From positions 2,418,001 through 2,482,000 of the forward strand of contig NZ_CP045295.1 in the NCBI RefSeq assembly GCF_009363095.1: a stretch of DNA of 64,000 nucleotides, given 5' to 3'. The position numbers were made by a program, and so were the translations under genes. Below are positions 1-8,272 of the stretch, piece after piece. The stretch comes from Paenibacillus cellulositrophicus (lineage in GTDB: Bacteria; Bacillota; Bacilli; Paenibacillales; Paenibacillaceae). The notes beneath the pieces were generated by a model. That model was not told the DNA's origin. It ran no database searches and worked only from the letters and a program-made list of their open reading frames with translations. The stretch's first letter is position 1; every line of letters starts with the position of its first letter.

Positions 1-458
1 TCGGCCTCCTCCTCCGAGCCGAACTCCACTTCCAGCACCATCAGCTGGATTTGATCGTACTCATCGATCTCCACCTGCACGCCATCCCACAGCGCCGTAG
101 AACGCTTTTTGATCAAAGGAACGGCGCCATGGGCCTGAATCATCTGATCATACAAGCCGCCGGCGATGGATACCTCCACCTCTTCCCGGGCGATGCCGAA
201 CCCCCTCTTGAACGTATGCGTATACTCTACGTCTCCGCTGGCGGCGTCGGTTATTTTCCGAACCCTCAGTTCCTGATCTTCATACAGCGCAAGATACGTC
301 TGCTCGATCAGCTGCTCCTTGACGATCCGCAGTTTTCCTTCCCTAACCTGAGCCGCCGGGAATTCCGGCAGCAAAAATTTGCGTTCAATTTCTAGCGGCA
401 CCCGCTGTTCCCCCTTGAAAATGGTTAAGCCGGTACCCGGCTCTATCCATCCATTCAT
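1..458 (-). CDS. CYTH-domain protein (triphosphate tunnel family), 3' end outside window
   Basis: The gene reads leftward off the window edge, with about 152 codons visible. It begins MNGWIEPGTG, and the motif EIERKFLLPEF near residue 24 is the ExExK signature of the CYTH superfamily. Basic and acidic beta-strand patches follow (LRVRKI, YTHTFKRG, LIKKRST), as expected of a triphosphate tunnel fold. Family members act on triphosphates or adenylate in a metal-dependent way; the substrate here cannot be read. The Shine-Dalgarno site for the chosen ATG is weak and distant. The class is well supported, the substrate unknown. Confidence 0.8.
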   Translation of the reverse strand, partial: MNGWIEPGTGLTIFKGEQRVPLEIERKFLLPEFPAAQVREGKLRIVKEQLIEQTYLALYEDQELRVRKITDAASGDVEYTHTFKRGFGIAREEVEVSIAGGLYDQMIQAHGAVPLIKKRSTALWDGVQVEIDEYDQIQLMVLEVEFGSEEEA

Positions 459-602
459 TTTGATTTAAGACTTACCCCTTACACTTCATCCACAACATAG
501 CATTACCCATTATACGAACGAAACCATAGGAGGACAATCATTGGATTGCCGTTCACCCTTGTATTCCGGGATTTAGGCCTTTTATAATGTAACTATTCTT
601 TC

Positions 603-707
603 AAAGGGGTGAAGCGAATCGTGGCACTGCATTTCGTTCGAGGTATGTAATTTCCGGGCTGGGTCAAAACGCGTACCAGCTATCAAGGGACACGTCTGTC
701 CTTTGAT
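603..707 (+). promoter_or_regulatory. Structured leader with a possible 9-codon leader peptide
   Basis: Upstream of the methyltransferase, TATAAT at 583-588 could serve as a -10 box. An AAAGGGG site at 603-609 precedes a GTG mini-ORF at 621-650 that would read MALHFVRGM and stop. Two hairpins follow: GCTGG/CCAGC at 658-680, and an 11-bp stem at 682-707 (ATCAAGGGACA against TGTCCTTTGAT, one G:T pair). A translated mini-ORF plus successive hairpins resembles attenuation leaders of inducible methyltransferase genes. No ligand or antibiotic can be inferred. Confidence 0.35.
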
Positions 708-778
708 CCATTTGGAAACGAACCGGCAACGTCTGCACGCGTCACTATTCTCTTACTTTTTGAAAGGTGGAACAATCT

Positions 779-1528
779 ATGGATTCTTTTGATTATAAAA
801 AATTTTACAATGAAGTCGGCCAAATGAACGGCTGGGATTTCAGCCGATTGAGCGTGACTGTTGAAAATGCCCTGTGGAATTTTTGGAGCGAAGTTTCCTC
901 CCGCTGTAAGGCCGGAGATATTTTACTGGATATCGGCACCGGAGGCGGCGAGGCTCTGCTGCGCTTGGCGGATGCGGCCCTGCTTCTGATCGGCATCGAC
1001 CATTCGGCAGCCATGATTCATACCGCCAACCGGAACCGGGAACAATCCGGTAGGTCCAACATCCGCTTCTTGCCGATGGAAGCTTCCAAGCTCGGTTTTC
1101 CTGACCGATTCTTTCAGGTGATCAGCTGCAGGCATTCGGAGTTCAATGCGGCCGAAGTGGCCAGGGTGCTGACCGATGACGGAGTGTTCCTCACCCAGCA
1201 GGTCGGCGAAAGTGATAAACGCAATCTGGCACAAGCTTTCGGCAGAGGCCAATCCGGGAATGCCAAGCGGGGAACGCTTATGGAGCGGTATGCCGTCGAA
1301 CTGAAGGAAGCCGGATTCCGGCAGATCGATTGCCGGCAATACGATGCGTTGGAGTATTATGCGACGGCCGAAGACTTGATCTTTTTGCTGAAGCACACCC
1401 CGATCATCCCCGGCTTTGGACAGACGGAGTCGGATTTTCAGACGCTGCACCGCTTTATTGCCGAACACCAGACGCCGAAAGGAATCCAGACGAATGCCGA
1501 CCGGTTTATGATCATCGCTTATAAATGA
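779..1528 (+). CDS. Class I SAM-dependent methyltransferase
   Basis: A 249-residue protein. LLDIGTGGGEALLRLA is the glycine-rich SAM-binding motif I, followed by an acidic strand end (LIGIDHSAAM) and a motif IV-like VISCRHSEFN, giving a Rossmann-type methyltransferase. ATG at 779 is preferred over the in-frame GTG at 767 because AAAGGTGG ends about eight bases before it. It is a single gene behind the structured leader described above. The acceptor (small molecule, RNA or protein) is not recognisable from the C-terminal half. Confidence 0.8.
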   Translation: MDSFDYKKFYNEVGQMNGWDFSRLSVTVENALWNFWSEVSSRCKAGDILLDIGTGGGEALLRLADAALLLIGIDHSAAMIHTANRNREQSGRSNIRFLPMEASKLGFPDRFFQVISCRHSEFNAAEVARVLTDDGVFLTQQVGESDKRNLAQAFGRGQSGNAKRGTLMERYAVELKEAGFRQIDCRQYDALEYYATAEDLIFLLKHTPIIPGFGQTESDFQTLHRFIAEHQTPKGIQTNADRFMIIAYK

Positions 1529-1657
1529 ATGTTTATGGCTAGAATCCGTTTCTTCATCTTCATAGCCTCCTTAGCGCACAGGCAGCAGCTGATCATTATG
1601 GTCGGCTGCTGTCTTTTAACATCGTATTATTTATGCCCTCCGTTAGCGATCATCCTT

Positions 1658-2251
1658 TTAAGATTGTTCCAAAACGGGAGCCAATCCCGCCGCCACGACA
1701 ACCAGCATCTCCTGCACCATCTCCTCCGCCGGGCGATGTTCAGGGTCTCTGCTCCACTGAATGGCTGTCCCCAATATGCCCCAGCTTATGAGGAGAGCCG
1801 TGGATTCCACAGCTTTTTTTGCCTCCGGCGCCTTCGCTTCTTCGCTCAGCCATGTGAACAGGAGATGATAGAGTTCTTTATGAATGGCGCTTTCAAACAG
1901 CGGTTCATACGGACTGTTCTCCGGAGTACGAATCATATATTGCCGGGTAAGGGCAAGAAAATCAAAAACGATTTGAATCAAAGACCGCAAGCTGCTCATA
2001 TTGGATATGGAATGATTAGGTAATTCCCTCTCCAGTTTCTTTTGGAATTTTTGCCTCATCCAACACTCCAGGAAAGCATACTTATCTTCGAAATGCGCAT
2101 AAAATGTGGCCCGATTAACCGTCGCGCGATCGGTAATGTCCTGCACGGAAATGGAGTAAATATTTTTCTTTTGCTCGATCAGCTCCATAAAGGATTGCAG
2201 TAATAACTGACGCGTGCGCTTGACGCGGGGATCGTTTGGGTTTACTGGCAT
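1658..2251 (-). CDS. TetR/AcrR-family transcriptional regulator
   Basis: A 197-residue protein. The N-terminal 60 residues carry the TetR helix-turn-helix (LLLQSFMELIEQKKNIYSIS then VNRATFYAHFEDK, the recognition helix and YxHFxxK signature). The helical C-terminal part is a ligand and dimer domain of unknown specificity. Its ATG follows AAGGAGTGATAGC. It is divergent from the NmrA-like reductase gene at 2473, so it probably represses that gene and itself from the shared 220-bp region. Confidence 0.85.
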   Translation of the reverse strand: MPVNPNDPRVKRTRQLLLQSFMELIEQKKNIYSISVQDITDRATVNRATFYAHFEDKYAFLECWMRQKFQKKLERELPNHSISNMSSLRSLIQIVFDFLALTRQYMIRTPENSPYEPLFESAIHKELYHLLFTWLSEEAKAPEAKKAVESTALLISWGILGTAIQWSRDPEHRPAEEMVQEMLVVVAAGLAPVLEQS

Positions 2252-2367
2252 GCTATCACTCCTTGGACTTATAACCTAATAAACAACATAATCGTGCAGA
2301 TGTTGCCTACACAACGAAAACGGCTTGCTGCTGATTGCCTGCATGGCTGAACCAAATTAATATCATT

Positions 2368-2378
2368 TATACAGTATA
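2368..2378. promoter_or_regulatory. Candidate TetR operator in divergent spacer
   Basis: The spacer between the TetR gene and the NmrA-like gene holds the dyad TATACAGTATA (five-base arms round one central base). TetR repressors usually bind such dyads in shared promoters. It is short and in AT-rich DNA, so it is only a candidate. Confidence 0.3.
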
Positions 2379-2472
2379 GTTTAGCCGAAAATGACGCTTA
2401 AACAACACTGTTAATTAGCTGCTCTCTCTAATAAGTTGGGCCAGCCATAACCTATGAAAGGATGAATTGTTC

Positions 2473-3348
2473 ATGATAGTTATTACGACTCCCACCGGTC
2501 AAATCGGCCAGCAAGTCCTTGAACGAATCGTTGATAGCGGGAAGCCGATCCGTGTCATTGCCCGGGACCCTTCCCGGCTGCCGCAGCGGGTGCGCGACCG
2601 TGTTGAAGTCTTTCAGGGATCACACGATGACCTGGATGTCGTCTCGAAAGCATTCGCAGGTGCAGAGAGTGTTCTTTGGCTGGTGCCTCCGAACCCTCGA
2701 TCGGGGAACTCCACGGAATACTATTTGAATTTCACCAGACCGGCTTGCCAAGCCATCCAGAGCCTTGGAGTGAAAAGAGTGGTGGGCGTGTCCAGCTTGG
2801 GGCGTGGCTTCGGCAGACATGCCGGGATATTAACCGCAGCGTTTGAGATGGACGCTCTCATCGAAAGCACAGGTGTAAGCTATCGCTCACTGCGTATGCC
2901 GTACTTTATGGAAAATATGTTCCATGATCTGGAATCCATCAAAAGCCACGGGACGTTCTATATGCCTATGGCTGGAGATCAGGTGCTCCCGCTCTGCGCT
3001 ACCCGGGATATCGCCTCGACAGCAGCAGCACTCTTGCTTGATGAATCCTGGAGCGGTCAAGACAGTGTCCCGGTCGTCAGCCCCGATTCTTTAACACCCA
3101 ATGAAATGGCGCATGTCTTGTCTGAAGTGCTCGAGCGTCCGATTCGCTTTCAGCAGGTTTCCATTGCTGAGTATAAAGCTACCCTATCTCGGTTTGGAAC
3201 GGAGGCTTGGGTCAAGGATTACATGGATATGGTCATTGCCCAAAATGAAGGCATCTACAACGACGATTTACAAAAGGCACAGCCTTCGGACACCAGCTTC
3301 CGCACATGGTGTGAAGAGGTGTTCAAGCCGGTTGTACTAGCCCCCTGA
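2473..3348 (+). CDS. NmrA-like NAD(P)-binding oxidoreductase / SDR a-type
   Basis: A 291-residue atypical short-chain dehydrogenase. The N-terminus MIVITTPTGQIGQQV has the GxxGxxG dinucleotide-binding turn, and VIARDPSRL at the end of beta-2 suggests NADP(H). The central part (VKRVVGVSSLGRG, then RSLRMPYFMENM) matches the NmrA/QOR2-like group that reduces quinones or senses redox state. The ATG at 2473 has GAAAGGA ten bases upstream; a TTG at 2467 is too close to that site. It lies opposite a TetR repressor, a common arrangement for electrophile-induced reductases. Confidence 0.8.
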   Translation: MIVITTPTGQIGQQVLERIVDSGKPIRVIARDPSRLPQRVRDRVEVFQGSHDDLDVVSKAFAGAESVLWLVPPNPRSGNSTEYYLNFTRPACQAIQSLGVKRVVGVSSLGRGFGRHAGILTAAFEMDALIESTGVSYRSLRMPYFMENMFHDLESIKSHGTFYMPMAGDQVLPLCATRDIASTAAALLLDESWSGQDSVPVVSPDSLTPNEMAHVLSEVLERPIRFQQVSIAEYKATLSRFGTEAWVKDYMDMVIAQNEGIYNDDLQKAQPSDTSFRTWCEEVFKPVVLAP

Positions 3349-3387
3349 TGTCCCTTGAAAAATGACCAAAAGAAATCTATGCATGCG

Positions 3388-3417
3388 AAACCCGGCGTCC
3401 AGTGATACCGGGTTTTT
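3388..3417 (+). terminator. Rho-independent terminator
   Basis: AAACCCGG pairs with CCGGGTTT (3388-3395 with 3408-3415) and runs into a T-tract. It ends the NmrA-like gene. Confidence 0.75.
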
Positions 3418-3627
3418 ATGATGATTATAGAATTTATAAATTTCTGCGAAGCTGAACCATTCTATAATCGCAAGAAAAACTTCAGCTACATGCGGTCTGT
3501 CTTCTTTGAAGGTACGTCGATAGACGTTTTTCTTATGGGTTCGGGTGGACGAATTCGTTCAGGCCCCACGTTTTATCTCGAATTTGCCATAGAATACTAT
3601 TGTTTTCGCCGATGAATCGCCAAACGT
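3418..3627. other. Intergenic region without a supported gene
   Basis: A 65-codon open frame at 3418-3615 overlaps the end of the terminator, has no ribosome-binding site and resembles nothing I know. I treat the stretch as noncoding DNA before the next promoter. Confidence 0.5.
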
Positions 3628-3673
3628 TTGACACATCGGAAACAACGTGCTATATTTATCTTAAATTAAAGAT
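3628..3673 (+). promoter_or_regulatory. SigA promoter with MhqR-like operator
   Basis: TTGACA at 3628-3633, a 17-base spacer and TATATT at 3651-3656 form a near-consensus promoter for the dioxygenase at 3758. Overlapping the expected start point, 3658-3673 reads ATCTTAAATTAAAGAT, a dyad with one mismatched pair. Its ATCT...AGAT ends and size resemble the MhqR box that controls quinone-induced dioxygenases in Bacillus. No mhqR gene lies in this window. Confidence 0.65.
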
Positions 3674-3757
3674 TCTTTATAACAAGGAATTGGCGCAAGC
3701 CATTTCATTCATGGAAAAACAGTTTTAAGGGAAGCTTAATTATAAGGAGGAATTATC

Positions 3758-4735
3758 ATGAACGGATTAAAAGGAATTCACCACGTGACTGCGATTACGA
3801 GCAGCGCGGAAAAAAACTATCAGTTTTTCACCTATGTGCTGGGCATGCGCCTGGTCAAAAAAACGGTAAACCAGGACGACATCCAGACTTATCATTTGTT
3901 CTTTGCCGATGACAAAGGAAGCGCGGGAACCGACATGACATTCTTTGATTTTCCCGGCATTCCGAAAGGCGTTCACGGCACCAACGAAATCGCCAAAACG
4001 TCGTTCCGCGTTCCGAGCGATGCGGCACTGAGCTACTGGGTGAAGCGCTTTGACCGCCTGAACGTTCAGCATTACGGCATTAAAGAGATGTTTGGTAAAA
4101 AGACGCTCTCTTTCGTCGACTTCGACGACCAGCAGTACCAGCTCATTTCCGACGAGCACAACGAGGGTGTTCCTTCCGGAACGCCGTGGGAAAAAGGGCC
4201 AATTCCGCTGGAGTACGCCATCACGGGCTTGGGCCCGGTCTTTGTGAGAATCGCCAATTTCGATTATTTCAAAGAAATGCTGGAGAAAGTGTTCGAGTTC
4301 AAAGAAATCGGCCAGGAAGGCTCCTACCACCTCTTTGAAGTCGGTGAAGGCGGCAATGGGGCTCAGGTCGTCGTGGAATATAATGCGGTGCTGCCGCCGG
4401 CCCGCCAAGGCTTCGGTACGGTGCATCACGCGGCATTCCGCGTCGAGGACCGCTCCGTGCTGGAACAATGGATTACCCGCCTGGACGAATTCGGGTTCTC
4501 GACTTCAGGTTACGTGAATCGTCACTTCTTCGAGTCGCTGTATGCCCGGGTGGCGCCGCAAATTCTGTTCGAGCTGGCGACCGACGGCCCTGGCTTTATG
4601 GGCGACGAGCCTTACGAAACGCTGGGCGAAAAGCTGTCCCTGCCTCCATTCCTGGAGCCGAAACGCGAGCAGATCGAAAAGCTGGTGCGTCCGATTGACA
4701 CCGTGCGCAGCACGATTGAATTTACAAAAGAATAA
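3758..4735 (+). CDS. VOC-family ring-cleaving dioxygenase (MhqO/MhqA-like)
   Basis: A 325-residue two-module vicinal-oxygen-chelate protein. The first module starts LKGIHHVTAITSSAEKNYQFFTYVLGMRLVKKTVNQDD. The second has GTVHHAAFRV and ends with a metal-ligand-type glutamate strand (ILFELATDGPGF). The HH-initiated strands and final Glu are the usual iron ligands. Homologues protect against hydroquinones and catechols and are MhqR-regulated. The ATG has AAGGAGG at a normal distance. The order of modules and the length match the family closely; the real substrate is unknown. Confidence 0.85.
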   Translation: MNGLKGIHHVTAITSSAEKNYQFFTYVLGMRLVKKTVNQDDIQTYHLFFADDKGSAGTDMTFFDFPGIPKGVHGTNEIAKTSFRVPSDAALSYWVKRFDRLNVQHYGIKEMFGKKTLSFVDFDDQQYQLISDEHNEGVPSGTPWEKGPIPLEYAITGLGPVFVRIANFDYFKEMLEKVFEFKEIGQEGSYHLFEVGEGGNGAQVVVEYNAVLPPARQGFGTVHHAAFRVEDRSVLEQWITRLDEFGFSTSGYVNRHFFESLYARVAPQILFELATDGPGFMGDEPYETLGEKLSLPPFLEPKREQIEKLVRPIDTVRSTIEFTKE

Positions 4736-4749
4736 GGCGTTAGTTAAAA

Positions 4750-4785
4750 AAAGCAGCTCCTGATTTCGGTCAGGAGCTGCTTTTG
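4750..4785. terminator. Strong bidirectional terminator
   Basis: A 15-bp perfect stem (AAAAGCAGCTCCTGA with TCAGGAGCTGCTTTT), six-base loop, with T-tracts on both strands. It sits between the convergent dioxygenase and FGGY kinase genes. Its right arm contains the kinase stop codon and last codons. Confidence 0.9.
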
Positions 4786-6263
4786 TAATAGGACAGCAAG
4801 GGCTGAAGCAGGCCAAGAAAGCCTTGCTCGTACAGCTTCCGGTACATCAGATGGCGTTCCGAATCAGGTTCGTACACCTTCGCCTCGGGGTAGGTTACGG
4901 CAGCAGCCGCTTCGCGAAAGGACGGGTACAGACCGGCCCCGACGGCAGCGGCCAGGGCAGCCCCGAGCAGCGAAGCCTCCGCTGCGCCGGTCATGGTCAG
5001 GCGGACGCCTGAGACATCGGCCTTGATCTGCAGCCAGTGGCTGTTCCGGGCTCCGCCGCCGACCACGTGCATCCGCCGGATCGGACTGCCGCCGACCCGT
5101 TCGGCGCGCTCCCGCAGCAGCTCCAGCTGATAGGCGTTTCCTTCCAGCACCGCCCGGATCACGTCCCCCTTCTTATGCTTGGCGTCCAAGCCGATGAATG
5201 CGGCACGGGCGCCGGGCTCGGGATGGGGGGCGCCGCTTCCGGTCAAATACGGATAATACAAAATGCCGGTGGGCTGCCCGCCCGCCTCATCCAGCAGCCG
5301 CATCATATCCGGGTAGGACATGCCGGCATCCGATAAGGCTTCGCGGGCCCACTCCACCGAACCGCCGGACGAAGAATGTCCTCCCATCCAGTACATGCGG
5401 CCCGGCACCGGATGAATGCCGAAAGACAAGCCCGATGCATCGTCGGCATCCCCCAGGGGACGCAGGGGGAACGTCCCGACCAGCGTTTCGGCGGTTCCCA
5501 TCGAATTGTACGTGCTGTCCGGGCCGTCCGGACAGGCCAGCGAGGCGCACACATGGTCATGTCCGGCCAGGACGACCGGGGCTTCGCCGAGGCCCAGTCC
5601 GTTCATGGCCGGCAGCACCGTGCCGACCAGCGTTCCCGCCGGCTGAATGGGCGGAAACAGCTGCGGATCCAGCCCGAAGCTGCGGATCAGCGGCTCATTC
5701 CAGGCGCGGCTGTCAATCCGGTATGCGTAGGTTCTGGCCGCCAGCGTCTCATCCTCGGCGATCCTGCCGGTCAGCCGGTAAGCGATGTATGACGCGGCGG
5801 ACAGCCATACGCTTCCGTCAAAGGCGTCCGGGTACGCTTCCCGCAGCCACAGCAGCTTCGGCAGGCCGTGTTTGAACGACGGGCGCAATCCGGTCATGCG
5901 GAAGAGCTCCCGTTCATCCACCTCCTGCCTGATCCGCTCCGCCTGCGGTGCCGAGCAGGTTTCGAACCAGGGCAGCATCGGAGTGCGCGCTCTCCCATCC
6001 GCTGGATTCAGCAGCAGGCCGCTCTCCGCCATGCTCGTAATCCCGACGGCATCGATCGCTTCGTCCCGCTCTCTAAGACGCTCTACCGCCTGCTGGATCA
6101 AACCGGCCGCGGTCTCCCACAGCACATCCGGGTCATAGACAGTGGTACCGGAGGGGCCCTGCGCCTTCGGGTTCGGTGCCGAGACGACAGCCATTTCCGA
6201 GCCGTCGTTCCCGAACACCCCTGCTTTGATATGAGTCGTGCCGATATCCAAAGAAAGCAGCAT
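4770..6263 (-). CDS. FGGY-family carbohydrate kinase (gluconokinase/xylulokinase-like)
   Basis: A 497-residue two-domain sugar kinase. It begins LLSLDIGTTHIKAGVF, the phosphate-1 loop of the ASKHA fold. LAGHDHVCASLACP is the sugar-site Asp region of domain one, and GGHSSSGGSVEW plus VVGGGARNSHWLQIKADV is the FGGY signature and adenosine loop of domain two. Length fits the family. ATG at 6263 follows GGAGAGGAGGA. Gene context does not reveal the sugar: it stands alone between terminator-like hairpins, not in the operon further right. Confidence 0.85.
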   Translation of the reverse strand: MLLSLDIGTTHIKAGVFGNDGSEMAVVSAPNPKAQGPSGTTVYDPDVLWETAAGLIQQAVERLRERDEAIDAVGITSMAESGLLLNPADGRARTPMLPWFETCSAPQAERIRQEVDERELFRMTGLRPSFKHGLPKLLWLREAYPDAFDGSVWLSAASYIAYRLTGRIAEDETLAARTYAYRIDSRAWNEPLIRSFGLDPQLFPPIQPAGTLVGTVLPAMNGLGLGEAPVVLAGHDHVCASLACPDGPDSTYNSMGTAETLVGTFPLRPLGDADDASGLSFGIHPVPGRMYWMGGHSSSGGSVEWAREALSDAGMSYPDMMRLLDEAGGQPTGILYYPYLTGSGAPHPEPGARAAFIGLDAKHKKGDVIRAVLEGNAYQLELLRERAERVGGSPIRRMHVVGGGARNSHWLQIKADVSGVRLTMTGAAEASLLGAALAAAVGAGLYPSFREAAAAVTYPEAKVYEPDSERHLMYRKLYEQGFLGLLQPLLSYYKSSS

Positions 6264-6280
6264 CCCGATTCCTCCTCTCC

Positions 6281-6304
6281 AAAAAGGGCTCCTCTACGGG
6301 AGCC
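6281..6304 (-). terminator. Hairpin directly upstream of FGGY kinase
   Basis: Read leftward, GGCTCC and GGAGCC form a short stem followed by TTTTT just before the kinase ribosome-binding site. It may end transcription from the lipoprotein gene upstream. If the kinase promoter is the AT-rich stretch at about 6310-6335, the hairpin would lie in its leader as an attenuator. Confidence 0.5.
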
Positions 6305-6449
6305 TTATGTATATTTTTTTATATCCCAATCGTAGCATGTAGGATTTGAAGATAACACCCTCCCAGCCCGGGACGTGCATCACACAGCCCCACTGCCCCC
6401 AACAGCATACGCTGCCGGGGTATCCAGCATCCGCCTGGGAGAGCAGTCC

Positions 6450-7328
6450 TTACCAGGACGAGAGTTCCGTCCGCTTCCAGTTGTCTTGGGCAACGCACAC
6501 ATATACGTACTGGTCGTCCCAGGCCATTTGTCCCTGACTGCAAGGCTCGGTGGATGATTTCGGCGTATGCTTCTCACGGATGCGGAGCTTGTCTCCGTTC
6601 ACATCCAGCTTGGTGTCCGGTTTATCGGTGCCGATTCCGACATTGCCGTCGCTCCGCTGCATCGTCAGCGGGGAATCGACCACTTCGCCGTCGTCGCCAT
6701 AGCGGACGAATTGGAGGTCGGACCCTGTGTTGCCGCCCTTCTCTTTCGTGCTGTCCGCCCGTACTGCCCATCTCGGTGTCGTTTTGTTGTCTTCGCCGGC
6801 AACGCTGAACTGGAGGTCCCGGTTCGACCCGGTTTCGCCCGCAACCCGCAGGATGCCGTTCATCACATTAAAATTGGATGATTGGGTCCGGATTTCGCTG
6901 ACGTCCATGTCGTAGGGAATTTCCAGCCGCGTGAACAGCTGGTCCGCATATTGACCGTCCGGCGACATCGTCGTCTCAAACGAGAGGTGTTTATGGTCAT
7001 GCTGCTCGGGGTTATTTGCTTTGTCGTGGGAGATGATGGCGGTCTTGTCCTTCCCTTTTTCGTCGGCCCAGGCAATCGCGGGCTTGGCGCGGTCGGCCGT
7101 CCACTGCAGCCGGATCAGGTCGGACTGATGCCCTTCCTCATTAATCCACTTCTTGTCGGTGGACAAAAACAAGCGCTCATTATGCGGAACGACGATTTCG
7201 CTGCCGTTCTGTTTCGTTTGATCCAACACGCCATCTGCCGAGCTCAATGTTCGGTCGGTGCATCCGATGCCTACCAAGCAGACGCCCCCAAGTATTATCT
7301 TTGCGATCATCGACTTCGATATTTTCAT
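6450..7328 (-). CDS. Lipoprotein with tail-fibre-like C-terminal repeat motif
   Basis: A 292-residue predicted lipoprotein. MKISKSMIAKIILGGVCLVGIGC is a signal peptide with a G-C lipobox at Cys23. The middle has paired beta segments (LQFSVAGED, DLQFVRYGDDG). VGIGTDKPDTKLDVNGDKLRI near residues 232-252 matches a motif usual in phage tail fibres and in trimeric adhesin-like proteins just before the C-terminal cap. No phage gene lies nearby. The function is unknown; a surface-exposed trimeric stalk is one possibility. Its ATG follows GGAGGGATAGC. Confidence 0.65.
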   Translation of the reverse strand: MKISKSMIAKIILGGVCLVGIGCTDRTLSSADGVLDQTKQNGSEIVVPHNERLFLSTDKKWINEEGHQSDLIRLQWTADRAKPAIAWADEKGKDKTAIISHDKANNPEQHDHKHLSFETTMSPDGQYADQLFTRLEIPYDMDVSEIRTQSSNFNVMNGILRVAGETGSNRDLQFSVAGEDNKTTPRWAVRADSTKEKGGNTGSDLQFVRYGDDGEVVDSPLTMQRSDGNVGIGTDKPDTKLDVNGDKLRIREKHTPKSSTEPCSQGQMAWDDQYVYVCVAQDNWKRTELSSW

Positions 7329-7757
7329 TGCTATCCCTCCGTTATCATTTCATTCGACTTTATTCATGGAATCAGCCAAAAGCTCCGTTTGATCGTATAC
7401 TAGACCGCACACTGCGTACATCCATTTCATCAAATTTCCCGGAAAAATGATTCTTTTCGTCTATAAAATTTTAAATCCGATGTGCCGATAGCGGTTTTCA
7501 AAATAGGTCTTGCTGGTAATATTTTTCTAAAAGTACCAACACACTGCAAATTACCTCAGCTCCTCCTATTTATATGAATTTGTACCTATACGGCAGTCAA
7601 CGAGTCCAGCGGAGGGTGATCCATAAATCCGGAAGATAAGGAGGCAAGGAAAATACCAATATATTTGCATCAACTTCAATTCTCCATATTCATCGTCCAA
7701 TCGTTCTCTCATTGTTCAACATATCGTAGAACTATCAAACCAAAGGAGTTGATATGA
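7329..7757. other. AT-rich intergenic region
   Basis: About 430 bp separating divergent genes. I see no open frame with a good start and no clear hairpin. An AAGGAGG at 7637-7643 is not followed by a usable start codon. It probably holds the promoters of both flanking genes, but none matches consensus well. Confidence 0.4.
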
Positions 7758-8183
7758 TTGGCACGTATTCTCGATAAAGCCACCTCTCAGCCGCGCCGCA
7801 GATTCAGTCTGACAAACGCTTTTACGATTCGGCGTTCACCGGCAAAATCCCGGCTTGCTTCGATCACGTTACGGATTCCGGCGAACGCTCAACCTAATAG
7901 GGTAGATTTAGTAGCAACCGTAGGCGTTCGGGGTGTCACAGGTATTGCACAAGTTCTGTTTAGAGTCTTCCGCGATGGAAGAGAGATTTTCAATACGCTG
8001 CAAGGCATTGAATCCGTTGGCTCTGAACAAAACTATGTTGTGACGTTCCAAGCGGAAGATCGAAATGTAAGATCGGGTTCCCATGTGTACACGGTTACCG
8101 CCGAAAATACAACGGCAAATACAAGAGTCGATGTTGTAGGGCCGATATCGTTCAGTGGTTTAGCCGTTAAAACCAGAACTTAA
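7758..8183 (+). CDS. Small beta-rich hypothetical protein
   Basis: A 141-residue protein starting at TTG; AAAGGAG lies nine bases before it, and the nearby ATG at 7754 is in another frame and stops at once. A basic N-terminal 30 residues (RRRF, RRSPAKSR) leads into alternating hydrophobic beta strands (VDLVATVGVRGV, AQVLFRVFRDG, YVVTFQAED, HVYTVTAEN), suggesting a beta-sandwich. There is no signal peptide or membrane segment. Spore-coat or exosporium proteins can look like this, but that is only a guess. Confidence 0.55.
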   Translation: MARILDKATSQPRRRFSLTNAFTIRRSPAKSRLASITLRIPANAQPNRVDLVATVGVRGVTGIAQVLFRVFRDGREIFNTLQGIESVGSEQNYVVTFQAEDRNVRSGSHVYTVTAENTTANTRVDVVGPISFSGLAVKTRT

Positions 8184-8201
8184 TGTCGCAGCGAAAATAG
8201 C

Positions 8202-8250
8202 AAAAGCAGCTCGTTCGTCATGAGATGAACTGCTGCTTTTCTATTTTTTT
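8202..8250 (+). terminator. Rho-independent terminator
   Basis: AAAAGCAGC pairs with GCTGCTTTT (8202-8210 with 8232-8240), extended by GTTC/GAAC, then a T-rich run. It closes the small beta-rich gene, and its opposite strand may also serve the GH36-like gene ending at 8273. Confidence 0.75.
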
Positions 8251-8272
8251 CTTCAAAGCCTTCATGCGGCTT

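Noticed and set aside
3418-3615. 65-codon open frame after the NmrA-like gene
   Set aside because: Overlaps the terminator tail, no ribosome-binding site, no recognisable protein features.
5467-5478. GGGAACGTCCCG inside the FGGY kinase at 4770-6263, similar to the LacI operator
   Set aside because: One base short in the centre, so the dyad is broken; outside the operon and probably chance.
6450-7328. Prophage remnant
   Set aside because: Only the C-terminal motif is phage-like; there is a lipoprotein signal and no neighbouring phage gene.
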